Shown here in pieces: positions 10,101 through 17,937 of a stretch of DNA of 64,000 nucleotides (position 1 is the first letter of the stretch; each line of letters starts with the position of its first letter). The DNA lies in contig JAIBBC010000001.1 of the NCBI GenBank assembly GCA_019694875.1, forward strand, positions 1,867,501 to 1,931,500. Reading direction: 5' to 3'. The notes beneath the pieces are model-generated. The model saw only the letters and a program-made list of their open reading frames with translations, was not told the DNA's origin and did no database searches. The position numbers and the translations under genes were made by a program. This DNA is from Cyclobacteriaceae bacterium. GTDB taxonomy: Bacteria; Bacteroidota; Bacteroidia; Cytophagales; Cyclobacteriaceae.

Positions 10101-10515
10101 CGCTTGATCCGTCAATGACAGTAATGCGCCCTGTTAGTTCAACGTGATCGTTCTTGACGCGACCACCATCCCACACACCGACACGCATATTGCTTCCGGT
10201 AAGATTTAATCCCAGCGATCCGCCCGTGCGAAGTTCATTCACGCCAACGGTGCGACTGGCTCCTGAATTATGTGTTTTTTCAAAAATGGGAATTCCTGAA
10301 AGCGTTACATCGCTCATAATGTAAGCCTTTCCGTTTCGCGTAAACCTGGGGCTCACATTGTGTTTAACACAGTATTGAAATACCCGTTGTTTTCGTAACG
10401 ATTCGGTAGAGTCATTTTCAGCTGCAAGTTTTTTTAAGGCGTGCTCAGACTGAGCCATTGCGCTTATTCCCGTCAGCACGAAACAAATGAACATCACAAT
10501 TGCGCGCATCTTCAT
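7111..10515 (-). CDS. S8 subtilisin-like protease with T9SS sorting domain
   Basis: Large (1134 aa) secreted serine protease. After a signal peptide (residues 1-22) comes a short propeptide and an S8 catalytic domain with Asp116 (VGVWDGG), His143 (STHATHVTGT), oxyanion Asn256 (KSAGNDRAD) and Ser348 (LDGTSMSSPVV). A middle beta-rich part (about residues 560-900) has G8/right-handed-helix-like features and a region resembling Ig/PKD domains. The C-terminus (FPNPTQGVAYF through GMYILKFVTERNKVV) is a type A T9SS sorting domain, which in Bacteroidota directs export by the type IX system and surface attachment or release. All catalytic residues are present. It lies just downstream of the SusCD locus but behind a terminator, so it is probably a separate unit. 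Confidence 0.95.
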   Translation of the reverse strand: MKMRAIVMFICFVLTGISAMAQSEHALKKLAAENDSTESLRKQRVFQYCVKHNVSPRFTRNGKAYIMSDVTLSGIPIFEKTHNSGASRTVGVNELRTGGSLGLNLTGSNMRVGVWDGGRVKNDHVELTGRITVIDGSSDLSTHATHVTGTILASGINASAKGMAPNATAFSYDFSNDLTEMIAVAKPDQTTLLFSNHSYGTVTGWEWNGTGWDWAGDPSISTTEDYKFGFYDSRARAWDNLCFSAPYYTIVKSAGNDRADTGDGSRPPDNDFNSISTYGNAKNIITVGAVNKIATTYTGPASVVMSSFSSWGPTDDGRIKPDICAPGVNIFSSTATSTTSYGMLDGTSMSSPVVTGSLTLLQQLYQQLNQSYMRAATLKALAIHTAKEAGSQPGPDYRFGWGLLDVEAAAKVILSKDDINTRLIESTLASNQTFELELLPAENQKITATLVWTDPAGNNPPASLNPTTLMLINDLDMKIVDDNGNEQLPWILNPASPNAAATRGNNFRDNVEKIEFDSPQPIKYYLRISHKNQLANNTQNFSLILTYTSTTDQHVTYYWIGGSGNWNSPTHWSLTSGGSAADAVPTADDRVIFDENSSSTNGATITLTGSSSCYSLYWLTSKDFNLSLNNQKLSIYENVLVTGSSLSVSTSGTFSMIGDGGNYTFNTAQPNLTNLNLHFNGASTWKFAKDVQVNSLTLEAGEVDLSGLTIQTNSITDQAGEAKSINLTGTELTSSQPLEINLLNGTSVVSNDASLIQIAHDVTLNLGSESFAGELILANTQVIINEAGSIAHISGQGIVSVHDDVLVNNLELGAGSSILIESDKTLTLTDALVLQSTSGNPITIQNEGVNNGTITVPGNYRLCSDNLVITNVNFTGSSVFAVGSSVLVNSPGWIPTTCDNILLADFSFQYNCEGSYLYLTNTSFGNPDELHWFINNNEVSTAQKVHYKIEDSESLQVRLEISKGATTEMYEVTIPVVVNTLPFNHLVFNEDRLYSFVQSPSYQWLLNHEVIPGETLRYIVYTDEPGNYSVLTFDETCNRESDDFVITGTEMFTSIRSLRVFPNPTQGVAYFSSIDRIISIYAYDMLGKRFVVGFTVSNDAYKMDFSGLSDGMYILKFVTERNKVVGQARVLKKN

Positions 10516-10586
10516 TTTTTGATAGCGTTAGAAAAAGCTAAACAGGTTTTAAGTTCGGTTTAATCGGAAAAAATGTAAGGTATGTA

Positions 10587-10610
10587 ATAAAAAACCCCGC
10601 AGAGCGGGAT
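10587..10610 (-). terminator. Rho-independent terminator after the SusCD operon
   Basis: CCCGC (10596-10600) pairs with GCGGG (10604-10608) around a 3-base loop. On the minus strand a T run follows. It lies 27 bases after the stop of the Calx-beta lipoprotein gene and before the subtilase start. Confidence 0.8.
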
Positions 10611-10636
10611 TTTTTATTACGGAGAGAATAGTTGAT

Positions 10637-11473
10637 TTACGGTTTTGTGATGATAGTTGTACCGGTAAACCAAACAGTTCCATTAGGCCTGTAAAGTGTA
10701 TAATCGATGAGTATTTCGCGGGCGTCTTCATCGTACGTGCCCTGGCCTTCGTATTGATATCCGGCATAAGCATCGTTCGTAAAAATGCGGTCGCGAGCCA
10801 CTTCAACCGTTCCGGTTGTTGGATTTCCTGAATCCTGTGTAAAGACGATCACGATCCGTGAATCTTCGCCCACCTGCACGATATCGGCATCGCTCAACAC
10901 GAGCACGCCACCGCAACTTCCGCCAGGACCGGTACTTGCGAAGCCAGACACTGATCCAAACCCGGCATCTTCCACATCTACTGCGCCAACCCATTTCGAA
11001 ATTTTCGGAATGTCGGCTTCGCAATCATCGTTGACGATTTCTACGTTAACCGATGTCAGAACCTGCTTGTCAAGCGATGATTTTGAAAGATCGGTAAGCG
11101 TGATGTCAAACTTTCTTGTTTCAGATTCAAAAACTGAGTTGTCGATTACTTCAATTTCGATGAATGCTGAGTACTCACCTGCTTCGATCGTAATTGGACT
11201 TGGCGTTAACACATTATAATCGATGCCCTCCACTGCGCCATCTGCATCAATTTCAAAGCCGACTGTAACATCTTCTTTCTGAGGTGTTGAAATTTTTACG
11301 GGAATCTGCAGAGCGGTTTCTGAATTTTCCAGTAGCGCAAGGTTCGATCCGGATTCAATAAAAACGAAAGCCGGTCCGCGATATTCAATTTTATCCGGTT
11401 CATTACCGCAGCTCGCAGCCACGAGCGCGAAGAACAAAGCCGGCCATCTTGTATGCTTTATAATATTTTTCAT
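10637..11473 (-). CDS. Calx-beta domain lipoprotein of the SusCD locus
   Basis: Lipoprotein of 278 aa. The signal peptide ends in the lipobox VAASC, and the following residues (GNEPDK) are typical of an exported Bacteroidota lipoprotein. Residues about 35-135 resemble a Calx-beta domain (LLENSETALQIPVKIS, then GIDYNVL, ITIEAGEYSAFIEIEVIDN, ITLTDLS). The C-terminal half is a beta-rich region with no domain I can name. It follows susD by 12 bases and precedes a terminator, so it is the last gene of the SusCD operon. Third-position lipoproteins of this kind are usually surface ligand-binding partners of the SusCD pair; that role is inferred from position. Confidence 0.85.
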   Translation of the reverse strand: MKNIIKHTRWPALFFALVAASCGNEPDKIEYRGPAFVFIESGSNLALLENSETALQIPVKISTPQKEDVTVGFEIDADGAVEGIDYNVLTPSPITIEAGEYSAFIEIEVIDNSVFESETRKFDITLTDLSKSSLDKQVLTSVNVEIVNDDCEADIPKISKWVGAVDVEDAGFGSVSGFASTGPGGSCGGVLVLSDADIVQVGEDSRIVIVFTQDSGNPTTGTVEVARDRIFTNDAYAGYQYEGQGTYDEDAREILIDYTLYRPNGTVWFTGTTIITKP

Positions 11474-11485
11474 CGTGCGATCGGT

Positions 11486-12928
11486 TTAGTAGTTAGGATT
11501 TTGTTGGTCACGAATTGCAGGGTTTGCATTAAGCTCAGCTTGAGGAATAGGCCATACCCAGCGATGGCTCGAAGCAGGCAGGTCGCAAGCAGTTGCAGGA
11601 GCTGCACAGTCGCCACCGCGATCAATTGATGCGTCAGCCCTGCGGAGGTCAAACCAGCGGTGCCCTTCCAAAAACAGTTCCTTCCGTCTTTCGGTGTCAA
11701 TTGCCTGAAGCAAGATTGCGCCTGAAAGATTCTCGTCAACGTATCCATTGATTCTTGCTGCACGTAAGGTATTCAGATCGTCCATCGCGAGTGCGTCCTG
11801 ACCGGATTTTGCATATGCTTCTGCACGGATCAAATACATTTCGCTTACGCGGAAAACTTTGAAGTTAACCACACCGTCTGCTGCACCATTGCGGCCCAGA
11901 TATTTGATTGGCACAAGCTCGCCTACGCGATCGGGAGTTTCCAATTCATCCGAAAAGTAAGCATCATACCGAACGTCATCATCTGTATCATATAACGCGA
12001 GCAGATCCTGTGAAGCATTGAATGATACACGGTTATTCGGAACAAAAAATACATTACCGGCAACCTGCCCCTGTCCCGGGAGGTACGCGATTGACCAGAT
12101 TACCTCGTTTGCTACCGCGTCTTCGCTCCAGATGCTTGCAAAATCTGCAGGATCGGCAAGACCAAGTCCTGAATCATCAATGACGTTCGAAGCAGCATCA
12201 ATCGCAGTAGGATAATCTTTCGCGTATAATGCCACACGAGCCATTATCGCATCCACCACGATATCATCAATCCGGGTTCTGGATGAGGCAGTATTAATGT
12301 CTTCATCAAGTGTTCCGGAAAGAAGATCTTTTGCGTCTGCGAGGTCAGCATAAATTTGATCATACACCTCTTCAACGGTGTTACGGGAAGGTGTTTCAAT
12401 CGCATTGTTGAGCTTAACCGGTACCCCGAGTGCGGAGGAATTGCGGTCATAGTCGATCGCAAAGTATTTCAGCAGTTCGAAATGTGCGAACGCGCGAATG
12501 GCCAATGCCTGACCTTTGATTCGTGCCGCCTGACCTGCTTCTGTCTCTTCGAATTTGTCTACGTTCGAAATTACCAGGTTTGCGTCTTTGATCATCGAAT
12601 AAGGTGTTGCCCATGCAGTTGCCACGGTTCCATCATTGGCCACGTAGTTCCAGTCTGACATCGAGCGTAAGCCACCTAATGATTCTGAGGTTTCTGCCAG
12701 GTTATCAGTCATGATATCTCCGAGTACGCCAAAGTTTGCGTAGTATCCGCGGAAGTATGCATAGATACCGGTAAGATGGCTATGAACATCTTCAATGGTT
12801 TTGAATGCGTTGGAGCCGTCCAGGATATGTGTCGGATCGATGTCGACCGCTTCGCATGATGCAAACGACAGCACCGCGGTGACACTCATAATTTTTAATA
12901 TCTTATTCAAGTTCTTCATAGTTCTCAT
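11486..12928 (-). CDS. SusD/RagB family nutrient-binding lipoprotein
   Basis: Surface lipoprotein of 480 aa that acts as the lid of a SusC transporter and captures its substrate. The signal peptide ends with the lipobox SFASC. The SusD pattern is clear: an N-terminal TPR-like helical part (QALAIRAFAHFELLKYFAIDYDRN, GVPVKLN, TVEEVYDQIYADLADAKDLL) and the C-terminal signature FKVFRVSEMYLIRAEAYAKSG, followed by IDTERRKELFLEGHRWFDLRR. It lies 9 bases downstream of its SusC partner. No glycoside hydrolase is nearby, so the substrate need not be a glycan. Confidence 0.97.
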   Translation of the reverse strand: MRTMKNLNKILKIMSVTAVLSFASCEAVDIDPTHILDGSNAFKTIEDVHSHLTGIYAYFRGYYANFGVLGDIMTDNLAETSESLGGLRSMSDWNYVANDGTVATAWATPYSMIKDANLVISNVDKFEETEAGQAARIKGQALAIRAFAHFELLKYFAIDYDRNSSALGVPVKLNNAIETPSRNTVEEVYDQIYADLADAKDLLSGTLDEDINTASSRTRIDDIVVDAIMARVALYAKDYPTAIDAASNVIDDSGLGLADPADFASIWSEDAVANEVIWSIAYLPGQGQVAGNVFFVPNNRVSFNASQDLLALYDTDDDVRYDAYFSDELETPDRVGELVPIKYLGRNGAADGVVNFKVFRVSEMYLIRAEAYAKSGQDALAMDDLNTLRAARINGYVDENLSGAILLQAIDTERRKELFLEGHRWFDLRRADASIDRGGDCAAPATACDLPASSHRWVWPIPQAELNANPAIRDQQNPNY

Positions 12929-12937
12929 CTTTACGAA

Positions 12938-15901
12938 TTAAAACCCAATGTTTAAACCGGCTGTTACGGTACGCAAGGCAGGATATTGAGCACCTGTTAA
13001 CGTACCAGCTGCTAACTCAGGATCCCAGCCCAGAAATTCCGTACGAGTAAACAGGTTTTGGCCCTGTACAAACACACGCACATTCGACAATCTTGCTTTC
13101 GATACCAGGGTTGATGGCAAGTCGTATGATAACAATACGTTACGTAACCTCAGGAACGATCCATTTTCGAGATACCGTGTTGTTTGTGCCTGATAAGCTG
13201 GCGCAGGTGAACCTTCGAATGGAGTTACCCGTGGCACTTCTGTGATGTCTCCTGGTTGCTTCCAGGCAGTAAGCATTGAAGATGCCATTTGATCTACGAA
13301 ATACGTTGGATTCTCTACGTTTGTGCGGTCGTTGTTATAAATCTGGTTGCCGTGTACCCACGTAAAGAAGATTGACAACTCGATTCCATGGTACGAAAAT
13401 GTGTTCGTGAAGCCACCAAATCGTGGCGCGAAGCGCGTGCCCCATGTCCGAACGTCACTTAGTGAGAATTCACTTGTCAAAGAACCATCAGGCCTTCTGT
13501 ACAATGGATTACCGTTTGCCGGGTTAACACCCGCATATTCTACCATGTAATTTGTTCCAATCGGCTTGCCCTTCTTGAGAATCGTAAGCCCGGTTGGGAG
13601 TTCATCCAGATCACCATAGATTTCAACAACTTCGTTTTTGTTGTAGGTGAAGTTTGCGTTTACATTCCACACAAATCCGTTTGCCCGAATTACGTCTGCA
13701 CCAACAGAAATTTCGATACCGCGGTTGCGCAAGCTACCCACGTTTTGTACGAGACTTCCGTAACCGGTTGTCAGCGAAAGCGGACTAGGGTATAAAAGAT
13801 CTTCAGTTAAGCGATTGTAAAATCCAAACTTACCGGTAACGCGATCACCAAAAAGACCATACTCCAACGAAACGTCAAACATCTTTTGCGTCTCCCATTT
13901 CAAATTAGGATTTGCAAGTTGTGTTTGCAGAATTCCGGCCTGACCATCGTACGTTACACCAGCTGCAGAATACAACTCGCGTGACTGGAAATCACCAATT
14001 CCTTCCTGGTTACCCGAAGTACCGTAGCTAACGTTAAGCTTAACGAGATTAACGGTGTTAGCAATACTCTGGAAGAAAGCTTCATCACTAATAATCCAGT
14101 TTGCACCTACGGAATAGAAGGTTGCATACTGATTACCTGAACCAAAGCGTGAAGAACCGTCTCTTCTGACTCCGACACTTAAGTGGTAGCGATCTTTAAA
14201 TCCATACCGCACATCTCCGAAAACTGACGATAAGCCGCTTTCGGTATTATTTCCACCAAGCAATGGTAGATAAGTGCCACTTACGGTTAATCCGGCTTCG
14301 TTCTTCAGGTTCCCTGTCAGTCCATATCCGGTGAAGTTAAAACCTCTTACCTGGCGGAAGTTGGTTTCCTGGTACAGACCAACGCTTAAAGAATGATCTT
14401 CTCCGAACGTTGTTGAGTAGTTGAGTGAGTTTGTGTTGATGAATCGTGCATCGTATCCGAACCCGCGGGCGAGTGAACCTTGATTACCCGTAGCCTGACC
14501 ACCGGCATTAGTCGTACGGTCGTTGTAAGCTGTTTGATCGGCCTGACCGTAGTCCATACCAAATGAAGTTCTTGCTGTCAAACCCTTAATCGGCAGTTCG
14601 TAGGCCGCATAAATATTTCCTACCACTTTTAACTCGTTTGATTGCTGAGTGTTTTCCCTCAATTCCTGAAGCGGGTTCGGCTGACCTGTGCGGATAGCTG
14701 TGTACTCGCCATTTTCATCGTAGGGGGTTTCGTATGGATTTGCCCAACGGATTGCATTCAAAGGTGAGCCGATATAGGTGTCACCTTCGCGCGTCAGTTT
14801 ATTCTTTGAAAAACCAAACGTTGAGTTTACACCAAACCGGAATGGCCCGGATTCATGAGCCAGGTTAAGTCGGGAAGTGTATCGTTCAAGAGACGTTGTC
14901 TTCACAGTTCCATCTTGCTTCAGGTAAGCGCCTGAAAAGAAAAATGTTGTTTTCTCATTTCCTCCCTGGGCTGAAACCTCGTGTGTCTGGTAGGTAGCAT
15001 TCTGGAAAAGAACTTTAGCCCAGTCGGTATTGATTTTTCTTAATGCGTCAATTTCTTCAGCAGTTAAATCTTCCAAGGGAGATCCGCCAACCATGAGCTC
15101 GTAATCAATTTTTTGGTTGGAGTTCATCAGTTTGAGTTTATTGTTGCTTGGCCGTTGCGCCACACCATACTGAGTCTTGTAGGTGAATTTGGTTTTACCA
15201 GCTTTACCTTTCTTACTATTCAGGAGAATGACACCATTCGCTGCACGCGATCCGTAAATGGACGTAGCAGATGCATCTGTGAGGATGTTAACAATATCAT
15301 AATCATTTGGATTGAGGGTATTAAAACTGGTTGGATCAATTGGAACACCATCCAACACATATAATGGAGTTGTGCTGGCGCTGATAGAACCACGGCCACG
15401 GATTGTTACCGTTGCTGCCGCACCGGGTTGACCTGAACTACCCATAACCAACACACCTGGCGATCTGCCCTGCAATATCTGGTCAATGGAAGCGATGGGA
15501 ACGTCCTGAATTTGTTTGCCGGAAACGGTATTGATTGTTCCCGTCAGCGCCTTGCGCTCGGCATCCCCGTAACCTGTCACCACAATCTCAGTTAATTGAG
15601 TGGCATCGGTCGCCAGTTCAACGCTCAATGTGGTTCGTGTCCCCGGAGTTACTTCAATTGTTTTGTATCCGATAAATGAAAACACGAGAACAGACGATGC
15701 GTCCGGTAATGAAATTGTAAAGTTGCCGTCCTCGTCTGTACTTGTACCTAATGCAGTTCCTTTAACCGCAATACTTACCCCGGGCAATGCTGATTTTCCA
15801 TCCTGGGCAACAACTTTTCCAGTCACAATTCTGTCCTGAGCATACAAAAGCCCATGAATCGAGAATAGTACTGCACTCATCAGTAGTAGAGTTCTCCTCA
15901 T
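12938..15901 (-). CDS. SusC/RagA family TonB-linked outer membrane protein
   Basis: Outer-membrane TonB-dependent transporter of 987 aa. The start is set at 15901 (MRRTLLLMSAVLFSIHGLLYAQ, a good signal peptide). The longer frame to 15973 would begin inside the purF terminator hairpin and place 24 odd residues before the signal. A carboxypeptidase-like domain follows (TGKVVAQDGKSALPGVSIAV), then the TonB-box/plug region (EIVVTGYGDAERKALTG, GRSPGVLVMGSSGQPG, LYVLDGVPID) and a long beta-barrel. It ends 9 bases before susD, with which it forms the import complex. Confidence 0.96.
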   Translation of the reverse strand: MRRTLLLMSAVLFSIHGLLYAQDRIVTGKVVAQDGKSALPGVSIAVKGTALGTSTDEDGNFTISLPDASSVLVFSFIGYKTIEVTPGTRTTLSVELATDATQLTEIVVTGYGDAERKALTGTINTVSGKQIQDVPIASIDQILQGRSPGVLVMGSSGQPGAAATVTIRGRGSISASTTPLYVLDGVPIDPTSFNTLNPNDYDIVNILTDASATSIYGSRAANGVILLNSKKGKAGKTKFTYKTQYGVAQRPSNNKLKLMNSNQKIDYELMVGGSPLEDLTAEEIDALRKINTDWAKVLFQNATYQTHEVSAQGGNEKTTFFFSGAYLKQDGTVKTTSLERYTSRLNLAHESGPFRFGVNSTFGFSKNKLTREGDTYIGSPLNAIRWANPYETPYDENGEYTAIRTGQPNPLQELRENTQQSNELKVVGNIYAAYELPIKGLTARTSFGMDYGQADQTAYNDRTTNAGGQATGNQGSLARGFGYDARFINTNSLNYSTTFGEDHSLSVGLYQETNFRQVRGFNFTGYGLTGNLKNEAGLTVSGTYLPLLGGNNTESGLSSVFGDVRYGFKDRYHLSVGVRRDGSSRFGSGNQYATFYSVGANWIISDEAFFQSIANTVNLVKLNVSYGTSGNQEGIGDFQSRELYSAAGVTYDGQAGILQTQLANPNLKWETQKMFDVSLEYGLFGDRVTGKFGFYNRLTEDLLYPSPLSLTTGYGSLVQNVGSLRNRGIEISVGADVIRANGFVWNVNANFTYNKNEVVEIYGDLDELPTGLTILKKGKPIGTNYMVEYAGVNPANGNPLYRRPDGSLTSEFSLSDVRTWGTRFAPRFGGFTNTFSYHGIELSIFFTWVHGNQIYNNDRTNVENPTYFVDQMASSMLTAWKQPGDITEVPRVTPFEGSPAPAYQAQTTRYLENGSFLRLRNVLLSYDLPSTLVSKARLSNVRVFVQGQNLFTRTEFLGWDPELAAGTLTGAQYPALRTVTAGLNIGF

Positions 15902-15953
15902 AAATAATGGTTTTAGTGATACGTACGCCTCGTTTACCAACAAGGCAATAATG

Positions 15954-15979
15954 AAAAAGATGCAGCCAGGCATCTTTTT
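15954..15979 (-). terminator. Terminator hairpin after purF
   Basis: A perfect 10-bp inverted repeat (AAAAAGATGC at 15954-15963 and GCATCTTTTT at 15970-15979) with a 6-base loop. It ends in a T run on the minus strand, 65 bases after the purF stop and 52 bases before the susC ATG. Confidence 0.8.
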
Positions 15980-16044
15980 ACATAAAAATGGGGTAGAAAA
16001 AAATTACGACCCTAATGAAATCGGCTGAAAAGCAAAAAAGGGCG

Positions 16045-17928
16045 TTAATACGCGCGGACCAATTTCCCGTCCATGAAATTAACGTACGACCGGTTGGCTA
16101 CACGAGTGCCGCCTACGGTAGGGTAATTGCCTGTGAAGTACCAATCGCCACTGTGGCCCGGAATGGCCTTGTGCAAATTGTCTACCGTCTGGAAAACGAC
16201 CTGAACCTCAGCGCGCATGTCCGAAGGTCTTACGATCTCGGATATTTTTTGTGAGATTTGTTCATCTGTAAATTGATCGTAAAGACGCTGAACGTAATTC
16301 TTCGGACGCTCTTCCTGCACCGAGCGCTGGCACGCTTCGTAAACTTCTCCGAGCATGTAGTCTTTACCAGATTCTTTCAGCAGTTCAATCATGGCACGGA
16401 AAGCGACAAAATCGCCCATACGACTCATATCGATACCGTAACAATCCGGGAAACGGATTTGCGGGGCAGAAGAAACCACGATGATTTTTTTTGGATGCAG
16501 GCGATCAAGCATGCGAAGAATACTCTTCTCAAGTGTTGTGCCGCGCACAATGGAGTCATCAATAACCACCAGTGTGTCCTTGTCTTTATTCACCACTTCG
16601 TAGGTAGTGTCGTACACATGGGCTACCAGTTCATCACGCTGACTGTCATCCGTAATGAAGGTTCTCAGCTTGGCGTCTTTGATAACAATTTTTTCTACCC
16701 GTGGACGGAATGATAATACCTCCTCCAGCGGATCGATGGTGCTTTTGCCATCGATAAAAATTTCTTTCTGCTTGTTGATCAGGTAATCTTCAACACCGGC
16801 CATCAATCCATAAAATGCTGTTTCGGCCGTGTTCGGGATGTAAGAGAATACCGTATTCTTAATGTCGAAGTTAATCGACTTCAATACCTGGGGAACGAGT
16901 AAACGTCCAAGTTGTTTGCGCTCGCGATAGATTTCCGGATCGTTGCCGCGCGAGAAGTAGATGCGTTCGAAGCTGCAGGATTTTTTCTCGCCCGGCTCCA
17001 CGATTGAATGCATCCCGAATTCACCGTTTTTATTGATAACCAGTGCATGGCCCGGCTTGATCTCTTCAATCTGGCTATAGTTAATATTGAATGCCGTTTT
17101 GATAGCAGGTTTTTCAGAAGCAACCACAACAACTTCATCATCGGCATAGTAATAAGCCGGACGAATACCATTTGGGTCTCGCACGACAAATGATGAACCC
17201 GATCCGGTTAAACCGGCCATGGTATAGCCCCCGTCAAAATCCTTGCATGCCCTGCGCAGAACATTTTGCAGTTCTACTTCTTCTTCAATTATCTCCGATA
17301 CCTCTTTATTAGAGTATTTGTTCTTGTATTTTTCGAACAGCGATTGAACTTCTTCATCAAGGAAGTGGCCGATCTTTTCCATTACGGTAACCGTGTCGAC
17401 CTTTTCTTTCGGGTGCTGACCGAGGTTAACGAGAATGCCAAACAGTTCGTCAACATTGGTCATGTTGAAATTGCCGGCCATTACGAGGTTACGGCTTCTC
17501 CAGTTGTTTTGACGCAAAAACGGATGAACGTTTTCAATGCTGTTGAAGCCGTGCGTTCCGTAACGCAAGTGGCCCAGCCAAAGCTCGCCTGTAAAGGCAA
17601 CATTATCTTTCAGCCATTTTTCGTTGTTGAATTTCTCTTTCCCCGCTTTCTGGGCGCGCTTATATTTTTTGCCGATTTTTTTGAAAAGATTCGCTACGGG
17701 CTGTGATTTAATAGAACGATAGCGGCTGATGTAGCGCTGACCGGGTTCTGTATCGATTTTAATGTTGGCGATTCCGGCACCATCCTGGCCCCGGTTATGC
17801 TGTTTTTCCATGAGGATGTACATCTTATTCATTGCATAAGAAGTACCGTACTTTTCAATGTAGTAGGAAAGGGGTTTGCGCAGTCGAATCAGCGCAATAC
17901 CGCATTCGTGAAGAATTTCATCGCTCAT
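16045..17928 (-). CDS. purF: Amidophosphoribosyltransferase, long form
   Basis: First committed enzyme of purine synthesis: PRPP plus glutamine gives 5-phosphoribosylamine. The class II glutaminase nucleophile is Cys9 in HECGIALIRL, so an 8-residue propeptide must be removed, as in Bacillus PurF. Also visible are HNRGQDGAGIA, the GHLRYGTHG motif and the PRPP loop VVIDDSIVRGTTLEKS. At 627 aa it is much longer than the usual 470-510 aa. Extra segments lie early in the glutaminase domain (lysine-rich KKIGKKYKRAQKAGKEK) and elsewhere. It begins 9 bases after nuoN and is therefore likely carried on the nuo transcript. A second, standard PurF elsewhere in the genome is possible. Confidence 0.9.
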   Translation of the reverse strand: MSDEILHECGIALIRLRKPLSYYIEKYGTSYAMNKMYILMEKQHNRGQDGAGIANIKIDTEPGQRYISRYRSIKSQPVANLFKKIGKKYKRAQKAGKEKFNNEKWLKDNVAFTGELWLGHLRYGTHGFNSIENVHPFLRQNNWRSRNLVMAGNFNMTNVDELFGILVNLGQHPKEKVDTVTVMEKIGHFLDEEVQSLFEKYKNKYSNKEVSEIIEEEVELQNVLRRACKDFDGGYTMAGLTGSGSSFVVRDPNGIRPAYYYADDEVVVVASEKPAIKTAFNINYSQIEEIKPGHALVINKNGEFGMHSIVEPGEKKSCSFERIYFSRGNDPEIYRERKQLGRLLVPQVLKSINFDIKNTVFSYIPNTAETAFYGLMAGVEDYLINKQKEIFIDGKSTIDPLEEVLSFRPRVEKIVIKDAKLRTFITDDSQRDELVAHVYDTTYEVVNKDKDTLVVIDDSIVRGTTLEKSILRMLDRLHPKKIIVVSSAPQIRFPDCYGIDMSRMGDFVAFRAMIELLKESGKDYMLGEVYEACQRSVQEERPKNYVQRLYDQFTDEQISQKISEIVRPSDMRAEVQVVFQTVDNLHKAIPGHSGDWYFTGNYPTVGGTRVANRSYVNFMDGKLVRAY

Positions 17929-17937
17929 GAAGCCGTA

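Noticed and set aside
15902-15973. SusC start at 15973
   Set aside because: It would begin inside the purF terminator hairpin and place 24 unrelated residues before an excellent signal peptide at 15901.
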